Positions 1-7,426 of a DNA stretch of 19,173 nucleotides are shown here, in pieces. The position numbers were made by a program, and so were the translations under genes. The notes under the pieces are model-generated. The model was not told where the DNA came from. It worked only from the letters and a program-made list of their open reading frames with translations, and did not search any database. The stretch's first letter is position 1; every line of letters starts with the position of its first letter. Source of the stretch: JBCAWW01 sp039024315 (GTDB lineage Bacteria > Bacteroidota > Bacteroidia > J057); assembly GCA_039024315.1 (NCBI GenBank), contig JBCCQN010000157.1, positions 1 through 19,173 on the forward strand, in the 5' to 3' direction.

Positions 1-699
1 ACCATCGATAGCTCCTAAGGAAGCGATTTTTTGGTTGATTTTGCGACCTAAAGTTAGCTTCCAATCAGGTGTCGGCGTATAGCTCAAAGCCAAGTTATAG
101 ACTCTGAAATAGCGAGTTTGTACTTCAAATACTTCTGGATTGGCAGGAATGATCTGTCGATAATTGAGAAAGGTCTCGAAAGAAAAATCAGAGTCATTGA
201 TATTGTCTGCATTCAAGGACAAGCGAGCCATGAAGCGGTTGCGGTTGTCGCGAGTAGCAGAGATGTTGTTGTAGCTAGAAAGGGTAGCTCTACCTCTGAT
301 GCGTTGTCGACTCTCGGGCTCATCTGATTCTCCTAGTCCGTTATCAGAAGTAGGGGGATCTTCCACTAGTGGAACGCTAGTATCCTGATTTTCAGCTTCC
401 TTCGGCTCTATTACGGCTGCTTTTGGGCGATGAACCATCTGAGCCCCCTTGGCGGGATTACAATCGGGCATCCTTGTACACACACAAGAGGTAGATGACT
501 TAGTGCTAACGATCAAACAAGGATTATTTTCAAAGCTCAGAGTATCTCCGACTTGGATTTCAGCCGTGCTTGGGAACTTGACATAAACGTTCTGCGAAGT
601 AGTAAAAGTGACTACTCCACTGAGCTCTTGAGCAAAAATTTGACCCGAGAGACCCACTAAGAGGACAAAAAACAAGCAAAGGCTGCTAAGAGATTTCAT
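1..699 (-). CDS. Secreted protein with predicted outer-membrane beta-barrel, N-terminal 233 residues (partial)
   Basis: The reading frame opens with ATG at 699-697 and stays open to the window edge, so the C-terminus is missing. Residues 1-24 form a signal peptide ending in AQ. Residues 25-80 form a small domain with four cysteines (C61, C72, C74, C80) containing the string QNVYVKF and a GDTL turn. Residues 90-133 are a charged, proline-rich linker. From about residue 134 the protein shows alternating polar/hydrophobic strands rich in aromatic residues and ending in turns, like the first strands of a porin-type barrel. It starts 9 nt after the 16-heme cytochrome gene and is the last visible gene of the operon. 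From this context I infer an outer-membrane partner for the periplasmic cytochromes, comparable in role to the porin of porin-cytochrome complexes; no homology to MtrB is claimed. The N-terminal cysteine domain is not one I can name. Confidence 0.7.
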   Translation of the reverse strand, partial: MKSLSSLCLFFVLLVGLSGQIFAQELSGVVTFTTSQNVYVKFPSTAEIQVGDTLSFENNPCLIVSTKSSTSCVCTRMPDCNPAKGAQMVHRPKAAVIEPKEAENQDTSVPLVEDPPTSDNGLGESDEPESRQRIRGRATLSSYNNISATRDNRNRFMARLSLNADNINDSDFSFETFLNYRQIIPANPEVFEVQTRYFRVYNLALSYTPTPDWKLTLGRKINQKIASLGAIDG

Positions 700-708
700 C
701 TTTGTTGA

Positions 709-1950
709 TTAATCGGCTTCCCCATCTGGGTGGCACTGGAAGCACGCATTGTTTTCGTAGACGTAGCCATTGACACCGATGTGAGCATTATTGGTGCCAT
801 TGGGCTGATGGCAATTGAGGCAATCAAAGACCATTAGATTACGGGGGGTGGTATGACATTCGGTACAGGCGCTCCAAACTCCTTGGTGCGAGCCGCTATT
901 GATCGGAAAATGCCGAGCATCATGATCAAAAGTGGAGGGCTCCCATTCGACCTCCGTATGACAGTTAATACAATCTGTGGAGAAACCAATATTCACATGA
1001 CTAGGGCTAGCGGAGTTGTAATCACTCTCGTGGCAACCAAAGCAGTCCGTAGGCGGTAGATTGACATAATCTCCATTATGGCACTCTGCGCAATCATTTG
1101 CGATCTCAGCATGCGCTCCGTTTAGGGCATAGAACTGGTCATGGATATCGAAGCGAGCAGGCATCCAATCAAGATCTATGGTGTGGCATTGGGCACAATC
1201 ATTAGAAAGGCCGAGCTGCGTATGTGAAGGATTAAGGGTTTCATTGAAATCCGTCTGATGGCACATGATACAATCCGGCGAGGCATCAGAAAAGGCTGCC
1301 GTCGTATGACATCGGTTACAATCTTCAATATCATGTCCTAGCTCTAGGGGAAAGAAATCGTGATTGGGGATATTGCTGCCCCAAGCAAATGCTAGGGTAG
1401 AGTGACATTCGATACAGTCTGTTGAGTAGCCTGCGGCTATGTGATTAGGCAGCTCCGCGGCGAGGTAATCATCATTGTGGCAGTTGATACACTCATTGCC
1501 AAGGCGGTCAAAACGGAAATTCGTCTCATTGATATGACACTCAACACAACTAAGATTGGCATGCGTTCCAATGAGCGGAAAACCATTTGATTCATGCAGC
1601 TCCGGAATTTCATCTACCAACCAAGAGTTGCTGTCGTGGCAGCGCACACAATCATTGCCGACTGTCATGCTATGTATATCTTCGTGGCAATCGACACAAG
1701 TTTGCTGCGCTCCCTCAAAGATCAGATCCTCGTGGCATAGGCGACAATCCGCCGTAGCGTGCATACCCTCTAGATCGAAGGTCGTTAGATCATTGTGGTC
1801 AAAGAGCATACTAGCCCGGTCCAATTCCCAACCCGAGGGATTGTGGCATTGGGCGCAATCGAATGCCAAATCTTCTCCATGTGGAGACTGAGCTAAGACC
1901 GCATTTAGGCCTAGAAACAATAGGCAGATTATTGATGACAGTCTATACAT
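709..1950 (-). CDS. Secreted 16-heme c-type cytochrome
   Basis: 413 residues with a signal peptide (1-21, ending LAQ) and 16 CXXCH heme c attachment motifs, about one per 26 residues, spread from residue 32 to the C-terminus. Many extra histidines lie between the motifs and could be the distal ligands. A module recurs about five times: an FDH-type histidine, an aromatic/Leu-Gly stretch, another His, then CXXCH. The same module occurs in the upstream 23-heme protein, so the two are probably related by duplication. Family: cytochrome c3/c7-like multiheme proteins. There is no membrane anchor or lipobox, so a soluble periplasmic protein or one bound to the outer membrane is expected. Its start codon overlaps the end of the 23-heme gene by 22 nt and the barrel gene follows after 9 nt, implying co-translation. 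Role by inference: electron wire between the inner-membrane module and the outer membrane. Substrate unknown. Confidence 0.93.
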   Translation of the reverse strand: MYRLSSIICLLFLGLNAVLAQSPHGEDLAFDCAQCHNPSGWELDRASMLFDHNDLTTFDLEGMHATADCRLCHEDLIFEGAQQTCVDCHEDIHSMTVGNDCVRCHDSNSWLVDEIPELHESNGFPLIGTHANLSCVECHINETNFRFDRLGNECINCHNDDYLAAELPNHIAAGYSTDCIECHSTLAFAWGSNIPNHDFFPLELGHDIEDCNRCHTTAAFSDASPDCIMCHQTDFNETLNPSHTQLGLSNDCAQCHTIDLDWMPARFDIHDQFYALNGAHAEIANDCAECHNGDYVNLPPTDCFGCHESDYNSASPSHVNIGFSTDCINCHTEVEWEPSTFDHDARHFPINSGSHQGVWSACTECHTTPRNLMVFDCLNCHQPNGTNNAHIGVNGYVYENNACFQCHPDGEAD

Positions 1951-3788
1951 TCGAATTTCTCAAGTTTATACAACAAGACCGTGGAGCCGCTAGCGTCTTC
2001 TACCTCATGACAGGCGCGACAATCTAATTCGGCATGCTTTCCTTCTAGCGGGAAGGCAGTAGTGTTGTGATCAAATTTTTCGGGCAACCAACTCGTAGTT
2101 ACGTGGCAGCGTACACAGTCCGTGACGCCGTCGATAGCAAAGTCATCTCCATGCACATTGTCATGGCAGGAGATACAGTCGGTGGAAAGCTCTATGAATT
2201 GTTGATTGAATTCAGTCGAATTATCGGCAACCGCTTCAAAGTGACAAGCCCTACAGTCTACCTCTTGGTGTTTCCCTTCTAAGGGCCAATTGGTCAGATT
2301 GTGATCAAACTGGATGTTGGTCGAAGCCCATGATTCGCTGCCGTGGCAGGAGGCACAATCTTGATTAGGATAAAACTTATCACTGATATACCCCTCATGG
2401 ATATTTTCATGGCAATCGATACAGGCTTGGCCTACTTCGCGAAACGACCAGTGTTGTTCTGGATCGGCCTCGTCTATGTGGCAAGCGAAGCATGGCGTAG
2501 CCATGTGAGCGCCTTCGAGTGGGAAAGCACTTTCTTGGTGGCGTTCTATGGAATAGGAAGTAAAAGTAAAGTCCTGCTCTAAGGTATGACAGGCATTACA
2601 ATCCGCCGCTTGCCCATTGGGGCCGCTGCTGGCGAATTGGCCATTGTGATAGTCCTCATGGCAGTTTTTGCATTCACTAAAGTCAATGGCGGTGGAGAAG
2701 CGTTCTGTATGACAGGACCTACAATCAACCTCTCTATGCAAGCCCTCAAGCGGATAATCAGTAACTGAGTGATCAAAGAAATCGAGATTATCATTGAGGC
2801 TTAGAAAACTCTCTTCATTGTGGCATTGGGCACAATCTTCCCCATATTTCCCTTCATGATGATCTTCATGGCAGGAGATACAACTAGTCTCGGCGATCCC
2901 CAATTGATCCTGGAAGACCTGTAAAGGATTGCTAGTCTGAGTATGACAACTGTAACAGTCCTCCTGCTTGTGCGCTCCCTTGAGGCTAAAGCCAGTGCGA
3001 TCGTGTCTAAAACGTCTTTGACCGAGGAAGCGGCTAAAGGAAGTTTCATCATGGCACTGAGTACAAGTACCTGGCAACTGACCATTGTGGACGTCATCAT
3101 GACAGTCCGTACAACGACCGAAAGGAATGCCGCTAAACTCTTGAAATTCTTGACCATTACGAGTGGTCTCGGCGTGACATTCGATGCAATCTACATTGGC
3201 GTGCTCGCCACGCAAGGCAAAATCAGCTTCATTATGGTCAAAGCCGGGTGCTGGTCTAAAGCCTTCAAAATTATGGCAGCTAATACAATCCTCTGATAAG
3301 GTCTGTTGATGATAATCATCATGGCAAGACAAGCATTCTTGGTCTAAGCCAAGGAAGGTGTTTTCTCGCCTTCTGATCTCTGGATCAGCAATATTTTCTG
3401 GTGCATGGCACTCACGGCAATCAATCACATCGTGTTGGCCTTCTAGCTCATAGCCAGTTAGGTTGTGGTCAAAGGCGTCCTGATCAAAACGCACCATATC
3501 AAAGCGACGTCCATGGTGCTCGCTATGGCAAGTAAAGCAATCTTGCTGCCTCACAGATTGATGGGCATGATAGCCTTGATTGGCGTCTAAAAAGGATTGA
3601 ATATCCTCATGGCATTCCAGACATTTTTGGTTGGTGACTTTGTTACCTAAATCGTGACAAAGCGTACAATTGCTCAAACCCTCAAATTCGGCATGGGCAC
3701 TGGTCAGATCTCCCGGAGAGAGCTGGGCCTGAGCCACTGTGAGCGAAAGGCTCAATAGCAAAAAGATATGTCGGGTCAAGCGATTCAA
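1929..3788 (-). CDS. Secreted 23-heme c-type cytochrome
   Basis: 619 residues with a signal peptide (about 1-21) and 23 CXXCH motifs; the last is followed by a single residue. Seven modules of the form FDHN-x(n)-FPLEGKH-x(5)-CXXCH alternate with CXXCHxDxHxG modules, a regular repeat that would stack hemes into a long wire. The histidines of FDH and GxH are the likely distal ligands. The start is TTG at 3788-3786: no ATG is available in frame before the mature region, and an in-frame TAA (the flavoprotein stop) lies only two codons upstream. The gene begins 6 nt after the flavoprotein gene and its end overlaps the 16-heme gene by 22 nt. Family: cytochrome c3-like multiheme proteins; not recognised as OmcS, MtrA/MtrC or OTR. 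Inferred role: periplasmic or surface electron carrier taking electrons from the membrane b-cytochrome. Confidence 0.93.
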   Translation of the reverse strand: MNRLTRHIFLLLSLSLTVAQAQLSPGDLTSAHAEFEGLSNCTLCHDLGNKVTNQKCLECHEDIQSFLDANQGYHAHQSVRQQDCFTCHSEHHGRRFDMVRFDQDAFDHNLTGYELEGQHDVIDCRECHAPENIADPEIRRRENTFLGLDQECLSCHDDYHQQTLSEDCISCHNFEGFRPAPGFDHNEADFALRGEHANVDCIECHAETTRNGQEFQEFSGIPFGRCTDCHDDVHNGQLPGTCTQCHDETSFSRFLGQRRFRHDRTGFSLKGAHKQEDCYSCHTQTSNPLQVFQDQLGIAETSCISCHEDHHEGKYGEDCAQCHNEESFLSLNDNLDFFDHSVTDYPLEGLHREVDCRSCHTERFSTAIDFSECKNCHEDYHNGQFASSGPNGQAADCNACHTLEQDFTFTSYSIERHQESAFPLEGAHMATPCFACHIDEADPEQHWSFREVGQACIDCHENIHEGYISDKFYPNQDCASCHGSESWASTNIQFDHNLTNWPLEGKHQEVDCRACHFEAVADNSTEFNQQFIELSTDCISCHDNVHGDDFAIDGVTDCVRCHVTTSWLPEKFDHNTTAFPLEGKHAELDCRACHEVEDASGSTVLLYKLEKFECIDCHQ

Positions 3789-3794
3789 AATGAA

Positions 3795-5147
3795 TTATTT
3801 ATGCTTTTTGACGATGTAACCAAAACGCTTGGTGATCTCTACTCCTGCTTTTTCAAGAAAACCAGTGGGTAATTCTCCCCCAATAAAAACGTATACCTGA
3901 TCATTGGCTCTCTGCATCGCTTGCTCTTCGCCACTAACTTTGAGTAGCACACGATCAGGATTGATGCTGAGCAAATTGGAGTTATAAATCACCTCTATTT
4001 CTCCGGCTTCGATAGCGGCGAGAATTTTGCTTCTGTTTTTGGGCTTGAGGCGTGCAAACTTATCCTTACGATAGGAAAGACATACCTCATTTTGGTCTTT
4101 GAGGAGTAAGGCCGATTCGATGGCAGAATCTCCCCCGCCGACTACCATGATCTTGCGATCATTGATTCTTTCGGGCTCCAGTAGGCGGTACGCTACTTTT
4201 TGGGTATCCTCACCTGGGACTCCGAGTTTGCGAGGACTTCCTCTTCTCCCAATAGCCAATAAAACATGGTTAGCGATATACTCAACTCCTTCATTACTGA
4301 TCACCTTAAAGGTCTCGTCGGCTTGGGGGATAATTTGTTCTGCCTTAGTTCTTTCTACCACCTGTAGGTCTTGCTCACTGATGACCTTTTGCCATAGCTG
4401 GAGCAGCTCATCCTTGCTGGTTTCGTAAAGCTTTACTTTGCCATAGAGCGGTAAGTTCATAGGAGCCGTCATCACGATCTTGGAGCGGGGGAAGGTGTAA
4501 ACGGTACCTCCCAATGAGTCTTGTTCAAGCGTCAAAGAAGTGAGGCCGTGCTTTTTGGCGGCAAGAGAGGCCGAAATTCCTGCTGGGCCTGCTCCGACAA
4601 TTAATACATCAAATACCCCTTCTCTTTTCGGCTTTTTACTTTTGATGATACTGTCTATAGCCTGTTGCCCCTGCTCTACACTATTTTTGATTAGGCCCAT
4701 ACCGCCAAGCTCGCCGGCGATAAAGATCCCTCTAATATTGGTTTCGAAGTTTTGATTGACATGGGGGAGATCTACGCCCCGAGTCTCCGTGCCAATGCGT
4801 AGCGAAATGGCTTCTACCGGACAGGAGTGAAAGCATGCGCCATGACCCACACAATTTGAGGTATTGACTACGGTGGCTTTGCCATCGATGATACCAAGAA
4901 TGTCTTTTTCTGGGCAATGCGAGACACAGGCCGCGCTGCCAATACAAGTCTTGAGGTCTATATATGGATGCAGAGAGACCGGTTCAAAAAGCCCTTCCTC
5001 TTTGGCAATGGCTACCTTTTGCTCTACTATCTGAGAGGCGGATTTGAGCCTCCTGAGATATAGCCAAATTACGACACCGCACAGCAAGGCCACACTGCCG
5101 TAAATGATGATCTGTTCTAATACGATTTCTCCCATTAGAATATCCAT
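3795..5147 (-). CDS. Membrane-anchored FAD/NAD(P)-dependent oxidoreductase with two ferredoxin-type Fe-S motifs
   Basis: 450 residues. One membrane segment lies at about 11-31. Residues 62-115 hold two ferredoxin-like motifs, C68-x5-C74-x3-C78-P and C99-x5-C105-x3-C109-P; the usual second cysteine of CxxCxxCxxxCP is Ser71 in the first and His102 in the second. A thioredoxin-reductase-like fold follows: FAD site GAGPAG (185-190), a second FAD strand ending in AIG (298-300), NAD(P) site GGGDSA (337-342) and a C-terminal IGGELP (422-427). There is no CxxC before GGGDSA, so it is not a thioredoxin reductase; it resembles ferredoxin-NADP reductase/YpdA-like flavoproteins. An alternative start is M5 (ATG 5135-5133), which overlaps the stop of the preceding gene as TAATG, a classic coupling arrangement. 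Inferred role: oxidises cytosolic NAD(P)H and passes electrons through Fe-S to the b-heme membrane partner. The reverse direction, NAD(P) reduction, is also possible. Confidence 0.88.
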   Translation of the reverse strand: MDILMGEIVLEQIIIYGSVALLCGVVIWLYLRRLKSASQIVEQKVAIAKEEGLFEPVSLHPYIDLKTCIGSAACVSHCPEKDILGIIDGKATVVNTSNCVGHGACFHSCPVEAISLRIGTETRGVDLPHVNQNFETNIRGIFIAGELGGMGLIKNSVEQGQQAIDSIIKSKKPKREGVFDVLIVGAGPAGISASLAAKKHGLTSLTLEQDSLGGTVYTFPRSKIVMTAPMNLPLYGKVKLYETSKDELLQLWQKVISEQDLQVVERTKAEQIIPQADETFKVISNEGVEYIANHVLLAIGRRGSPRKLGVPGEDTQKVAYRLLEPERINDRKIMVVGGGDSAIESALLLKDQNEVCLSYRKDKFARLKPKNRSKILAAIEAGEIEVIYNSNLLSINPDRVLLKVSGEEQAMQRANDQVYVFIGGELPTGFLEKAGVEITKRFGYIVKKHK

Positions 5148-5950
5148 TTAGAGCCAAAAGCCAGTGTCACTCCCACGTGGAGGACTACTATCACTAACAT
5201 GATGAGCGCAAAGGGTAAATGCGCCACATGCCAATATTTAAACAGTCTCTGCATCGTCTCCAAACGAGCGATTTTCTTCGCTAAGGAGATTTCTTGCTTG
5301 AAAAGATTAAGAATCGGTTTCCGATCCTTTTTCGGGATATTGTGCGATCTCAGGGCTTGCCTCAATTGCCCTACTTGATCCGCAGCTGGGCCATTGGCGA
5401 TACCGGCTAACTGCATCGAAAAGGCAGACTCTACTCCAAATTTCTCTCTGAGTACTTCCCCAATGTCTTGTTTCATGGCATTGACCTCAGCCAAACTCAA
5501 GGCTCGGCCTTCGATGCTATGAGGGATCTGCACATAAATAAATCGTCCAATCACGCCACTAGCCACAACGGCCACCATGCTCCAAAAAGCGATCGATACG
5601 ATTCCCCCAAACTTGAAAGCAGTGTGAAAAAGAATCATGATCGGACCTAGCGTACAGAGAAATATGTGAAACTCAAGCAGGTACTTCAAGCGAATAAGGC
5701 GGCCAAGAAAACCATAACGCTTTCTCGCTATATACAGACAAACGCCAAACAAAATCAGGAAGGTCCCGACTATGCCTAAACCATGCCCATAAGTACCGCT
5801 AGGCTTAAACCAATCGTGGCGAGGATGATAGAAGCGTTCCTCGAGAGGAAGATTGTAATAAGCATAACCTGTATAGGCAAGATATATCGTTACCAAAATG
5901 GTAATGACCACAAAGAGGCCGATATACAGCGCATGGACAGTTTTATTCAT
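5135..5950 (-). CDS. Membrane b-type cytochrome-like protein, ferric-reductase-like HX13H core
   Basis: 271 residues and first gene of the operon, with ATG at 5950-5948. Hydrophobic segments lie at about 7-29, 55-75, 92-112, 116-140 and 245-266. Two histidine pairs are each separated by 13 residues within one helix, H95/H109 and H244/H258; this spacing is typical of the two b-hemes stacked across the membrane in ferric reductase/NADPH oxidase cores. H56 and H241 are further candidates. A charged, probably cytosolic or periplasmic, region at 145-240 separates the last two segments. It lacks the FAD and NAD(P) domains that FRE/NOX enzymes carry on the same chain; the next gene supplies both separately. 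I infer that it moves electrons from the flavoprotein across the inner membrane to the periplasmic multiheme cytochromes. The family is not recognised with certainty; a cytochrome b561-like or quinone-linked cytochrome b is the alternative. Confidence 0.75.
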   Translation of the reverse strand: MNKTVHALYIGLFVVITILVTIYLAYTGYAYYNLPLEERFYHPRHDWFKPSGTYGHGLGIVGTFLILFGVCLYIARKRYGFLGRLIRLKYLLEFHIFLCTLGPIMILFHTAFKFGGIVSIAFWSMVAVVASGVIGRFIYVQIPHSIEGRALSLAEVNAMKQDIGEVLREKFGVESAFSMQLAGIANGPAADQVGQLRQALRSHNIPKKDRKPILNLFKQEISLAKKIARLETMQRLFKYWHVAHLPFALIMLVIVVLHVGVTLAFGSKWIF

Positions 5951-6179
5951 CGAAGCAGTGGGCGTTTATGGGCTTTCTATTTGACTGTGAAGCAGATGTG
6001 ATGATCTCAGTGCCTCTTTTTCAACCTAATATTTTTTTGCTAGCTACCCGCACGTAGACTACATTAGATAAGCCAAGAGGGAAAAATGTAGGATAAAGCG
6101 GGTTTTTGTAGCTGCGAACTTATCGTACTTTTTCTCTGCTTTGCAGAACGCTTATACTCAATCTCTTAGCCCAGATTTT
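5951..6179. other. Divergent intergenic region upstream of the electron-transfer operon
   Basis: About 230 nt separate the divergently transcribed cytochrome operon and the DUF1080 lipoprotein gene, so promoters for both should lie here. I see no exact TAnnTTTG on either strand. For the plus-strand gene a weak candidate exists: TTTG at 6105-6108, then 17 nt, then TACTTTTT at 6126-6133. A hairpin repeat copy sits at 6136-6154. No convincing operator was seen. Confidence 0.4.
6136..6154 (+). repeat. Short hairpin repeat, copy 1
   Basis: CTGCTTTGCAGAACGCTTA. The stem CTGC/GCAG closes a 3-nt loop and is followed by AACGCTTA. It is one of five related intergenic copies in this window and lies in the 5' region of the DUF1080 lipoprotein gene. 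Confidence 0.7.
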
Positions 6180-7331
6180 ATGAAGACCACTCGAACTGTA
6201 TTAGGATTTCTGCTGATGTTCACCTTCTCTTGGGCTTGTGAACAAAGCAGCAATACCCAAAATGCAAGGCTTGCTCCTGGCTGGGAAGATGTCAGCTTTG
6301 GGGACTGGGAAAAGGTAGTCGGAGGGGTTTTATCCTCAAGGGAGTATCACGATTTCCTTATGGAAGGAGAGTTTTTCTTAACCGAAGGCCAGCAAAACCA
6401 AATTCTATTTGGCTTAGGAGAAGGGGAAGCGTTCTCCGAAGGAGGCCTCCGTATCAATCTCGCCTATAATCCTAATCAACAAAACACCCTAGGCAGTGTG
6501 GTCAATGAGGCGAGGGCTATGGTCATAGAAAATGTATCCACCAGAGCGTGGAACCAGATTTCGCTTGCAGTAAGGGAAGAGGTAGTTGAAGTCCGCATTA
6601 ATGGGCAATTGGTCGTGGCGACCCAAACAAACGCCGCTAAACAAGGGAAAATAGGTTTTCAAGCCGCCCAAGACCTAGTGAGTCTGGAAGAGCAGTTTCG
6701 CAATTTCAAGATTCAGTCCTTAGCGCAAGATGAAAAGGCGGAGATATTTGACCATGCTATGTATAGAACTATTGGCCAGAAGAATGCGCAGCCAATCTTG
6801 ACCGAAAATCTTGAGGGCTGGTTTCAGACGGGCACGGGTACTTGGGACTTAGAAGAAGGTGTTTTGACGGGACTTTCTGGGGCAGAAGGAGGCTATCTGA
6901 TTTCAGATTCTCTGTACAAAAGTCTCTATCTCAGTACAGAGTTCAAAATCGCCAAAGAAGACAATAGCGGCATCTTTGTGCGTCTAAATCCCGATAGTAT
7001 CAGTAATATTTCAGTCCAAGGCGGTATCGAATGCAATATCTATGACCACAATGGTTTTACGCATGCCTTTTCGACCGGCTCTATCGTGGCGCATGCGCGT
7101 GCCTTCAGTCAGCTAATTGATTATGGGGACTGGAACCGATTGGAGATACTAGCAATAAATAGTGAACTGGTCTTATACGTAAACGGCAAGGAGAGCGCCG
7201 ACCATACGTTCCCCGCAGGGATGTTTGAAAAGGCGGGACATATTGCACTACAGGCGGGGATTAGAATCTTTGATGATAAGGCCCCCTCGCAGATTCAACT
7301 TCGAAATATTCGGCTAGCGACTTTAGATTAG
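6180..7331 (+). CDS. Lipoprotein with two DUF1080 (3-keto-disaccharide hydrolase-like) domains
   Basis: 383 residues from ATG at 6180. This start is preferred over the upstream in-frame TTG at 6141, which lies inside a hairpin repeat, because it gives a clean lipoprotein signal (MKTTRT, hydrophobic core, SWAC with Cys20). The second half (about residues 205-383) is a recognisable DUF1080 concanavalin-like domain: ENLEGWF opening, strands leading to SGIFVRL, GIECNIYDH, the WNRLEI strand and the closing IQLRNIRL. The first half (about 35-190) follows the same layout in weaker form (WNQISLAV, VEVRINGQ, GKIGFQA), suggesting an internal duplication. Family knowledge: DUF1080 domains bind or hydrolyse (3-keto-)glycosides and are common in Bacteroidota and Planctomycetota lipoproteins. 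The substrate is unknown. It is transcribed alone, divergent from the cytochrome operon. Confidence 0.8.
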   Translation: MKTTRTVLGFLLMFTFSWACEQSSNTQNARLAPGWEDVSFGDWEKVVGGVLSSREYHDFLMEGEFFLTEGQQNQILFGLGEGEAFSEGGLRINLAYNPNQQNTLGSVVNEARAMVIENVSTRAWNQISLAVREEVVEVRINGQLVVATQTNAAKQGKIGFQAAQDLVSLEEQFRNFKIQSLAQDEKAEIFDHAMYRTIGQKNAQPILTENLEGWFQTGTGTWDLEEGVLTGLSGAEGGYLISDSLYKSLYLSTEFKIAKEDNSGIFVRLNPDSISNISVQGGIECNIYDHNGFTHAFSTGSIVAHARAFSQLIDYGDWNRLEILAINSELVLYVNGKESADHTFPAGMFEKAGHIALQAGIRIFDDKAPSQIQLRNIRLATLD

Positions 7332-7342
7332 GTTCGGACTTA

Positions 7343-7361
7343 CTGCTTCGCAGAACGCTTA
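7343..7361 (+). repeat. Short hairpin repeat, copy 2
   Basis: CTGCTTCGCAGAACGCTTA, the consensus form, lying 11 nt after the stop of the DUF1080 gene and just before the inverted repeat at 7366-7407. The flanking TACTG is shared with copy 3. Confidence 0.75.
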
Positions 7362-7365
7362 GTTT

Positions 7366-7407
7366 TTCCTCCCCCTGCCCCTTTCAAAAAGGATTCAGGG
7401 GGAGGAA
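7366..7407. terminator. Strong inverted repeat between convergent genes, probable termination hairpin
   Basis: TTCCTCCCCCTG (7366-7377) pairs perfectly over 12 bp with CAGGGGGAGGAA (7396-7407), with an 18-nt loop that can itself pair in part. It lies between the ends of two convergent genes (7331 and 7427), so it could stop transcription both ways. Neither strand has a U-tract directly after the stem, so intrinsic termination is likely but not textbook. Confidence 0.6.
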
Positions 7408-7426
7408 TGAGTTTGGAATCTGCTTA

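Noticed and set aside
709..3788. Many open frames on the plus strand and in other minus frames opposite the cytochrome genes
   Set aside because: They are shadows caused by the regular Cys/His codon pattern of the heme repeats; none has a domain.
3795..5147. Thioredoxin reductase
   Set aside because: The fold and FAD/NAD(P) motifs fit, but there is no CxxC redox pair before GGGDSA, and an Fe-S domain plus membrane anchor are present.
5951..6140. Exact TAnnTTTG promoter for the cytochrome operon
   Set aside because: No CAAAnnTA is present on the plus strand in this interval; only weak partial matches were seen.
6141..6179. Extended N-terminus of the DUF1080 lipoprotein from TTG
   Set aside because: It lies in a hairpin repeat and would bury the lipoprotein signal peptide; ATG at 6180 gives a proper signal.
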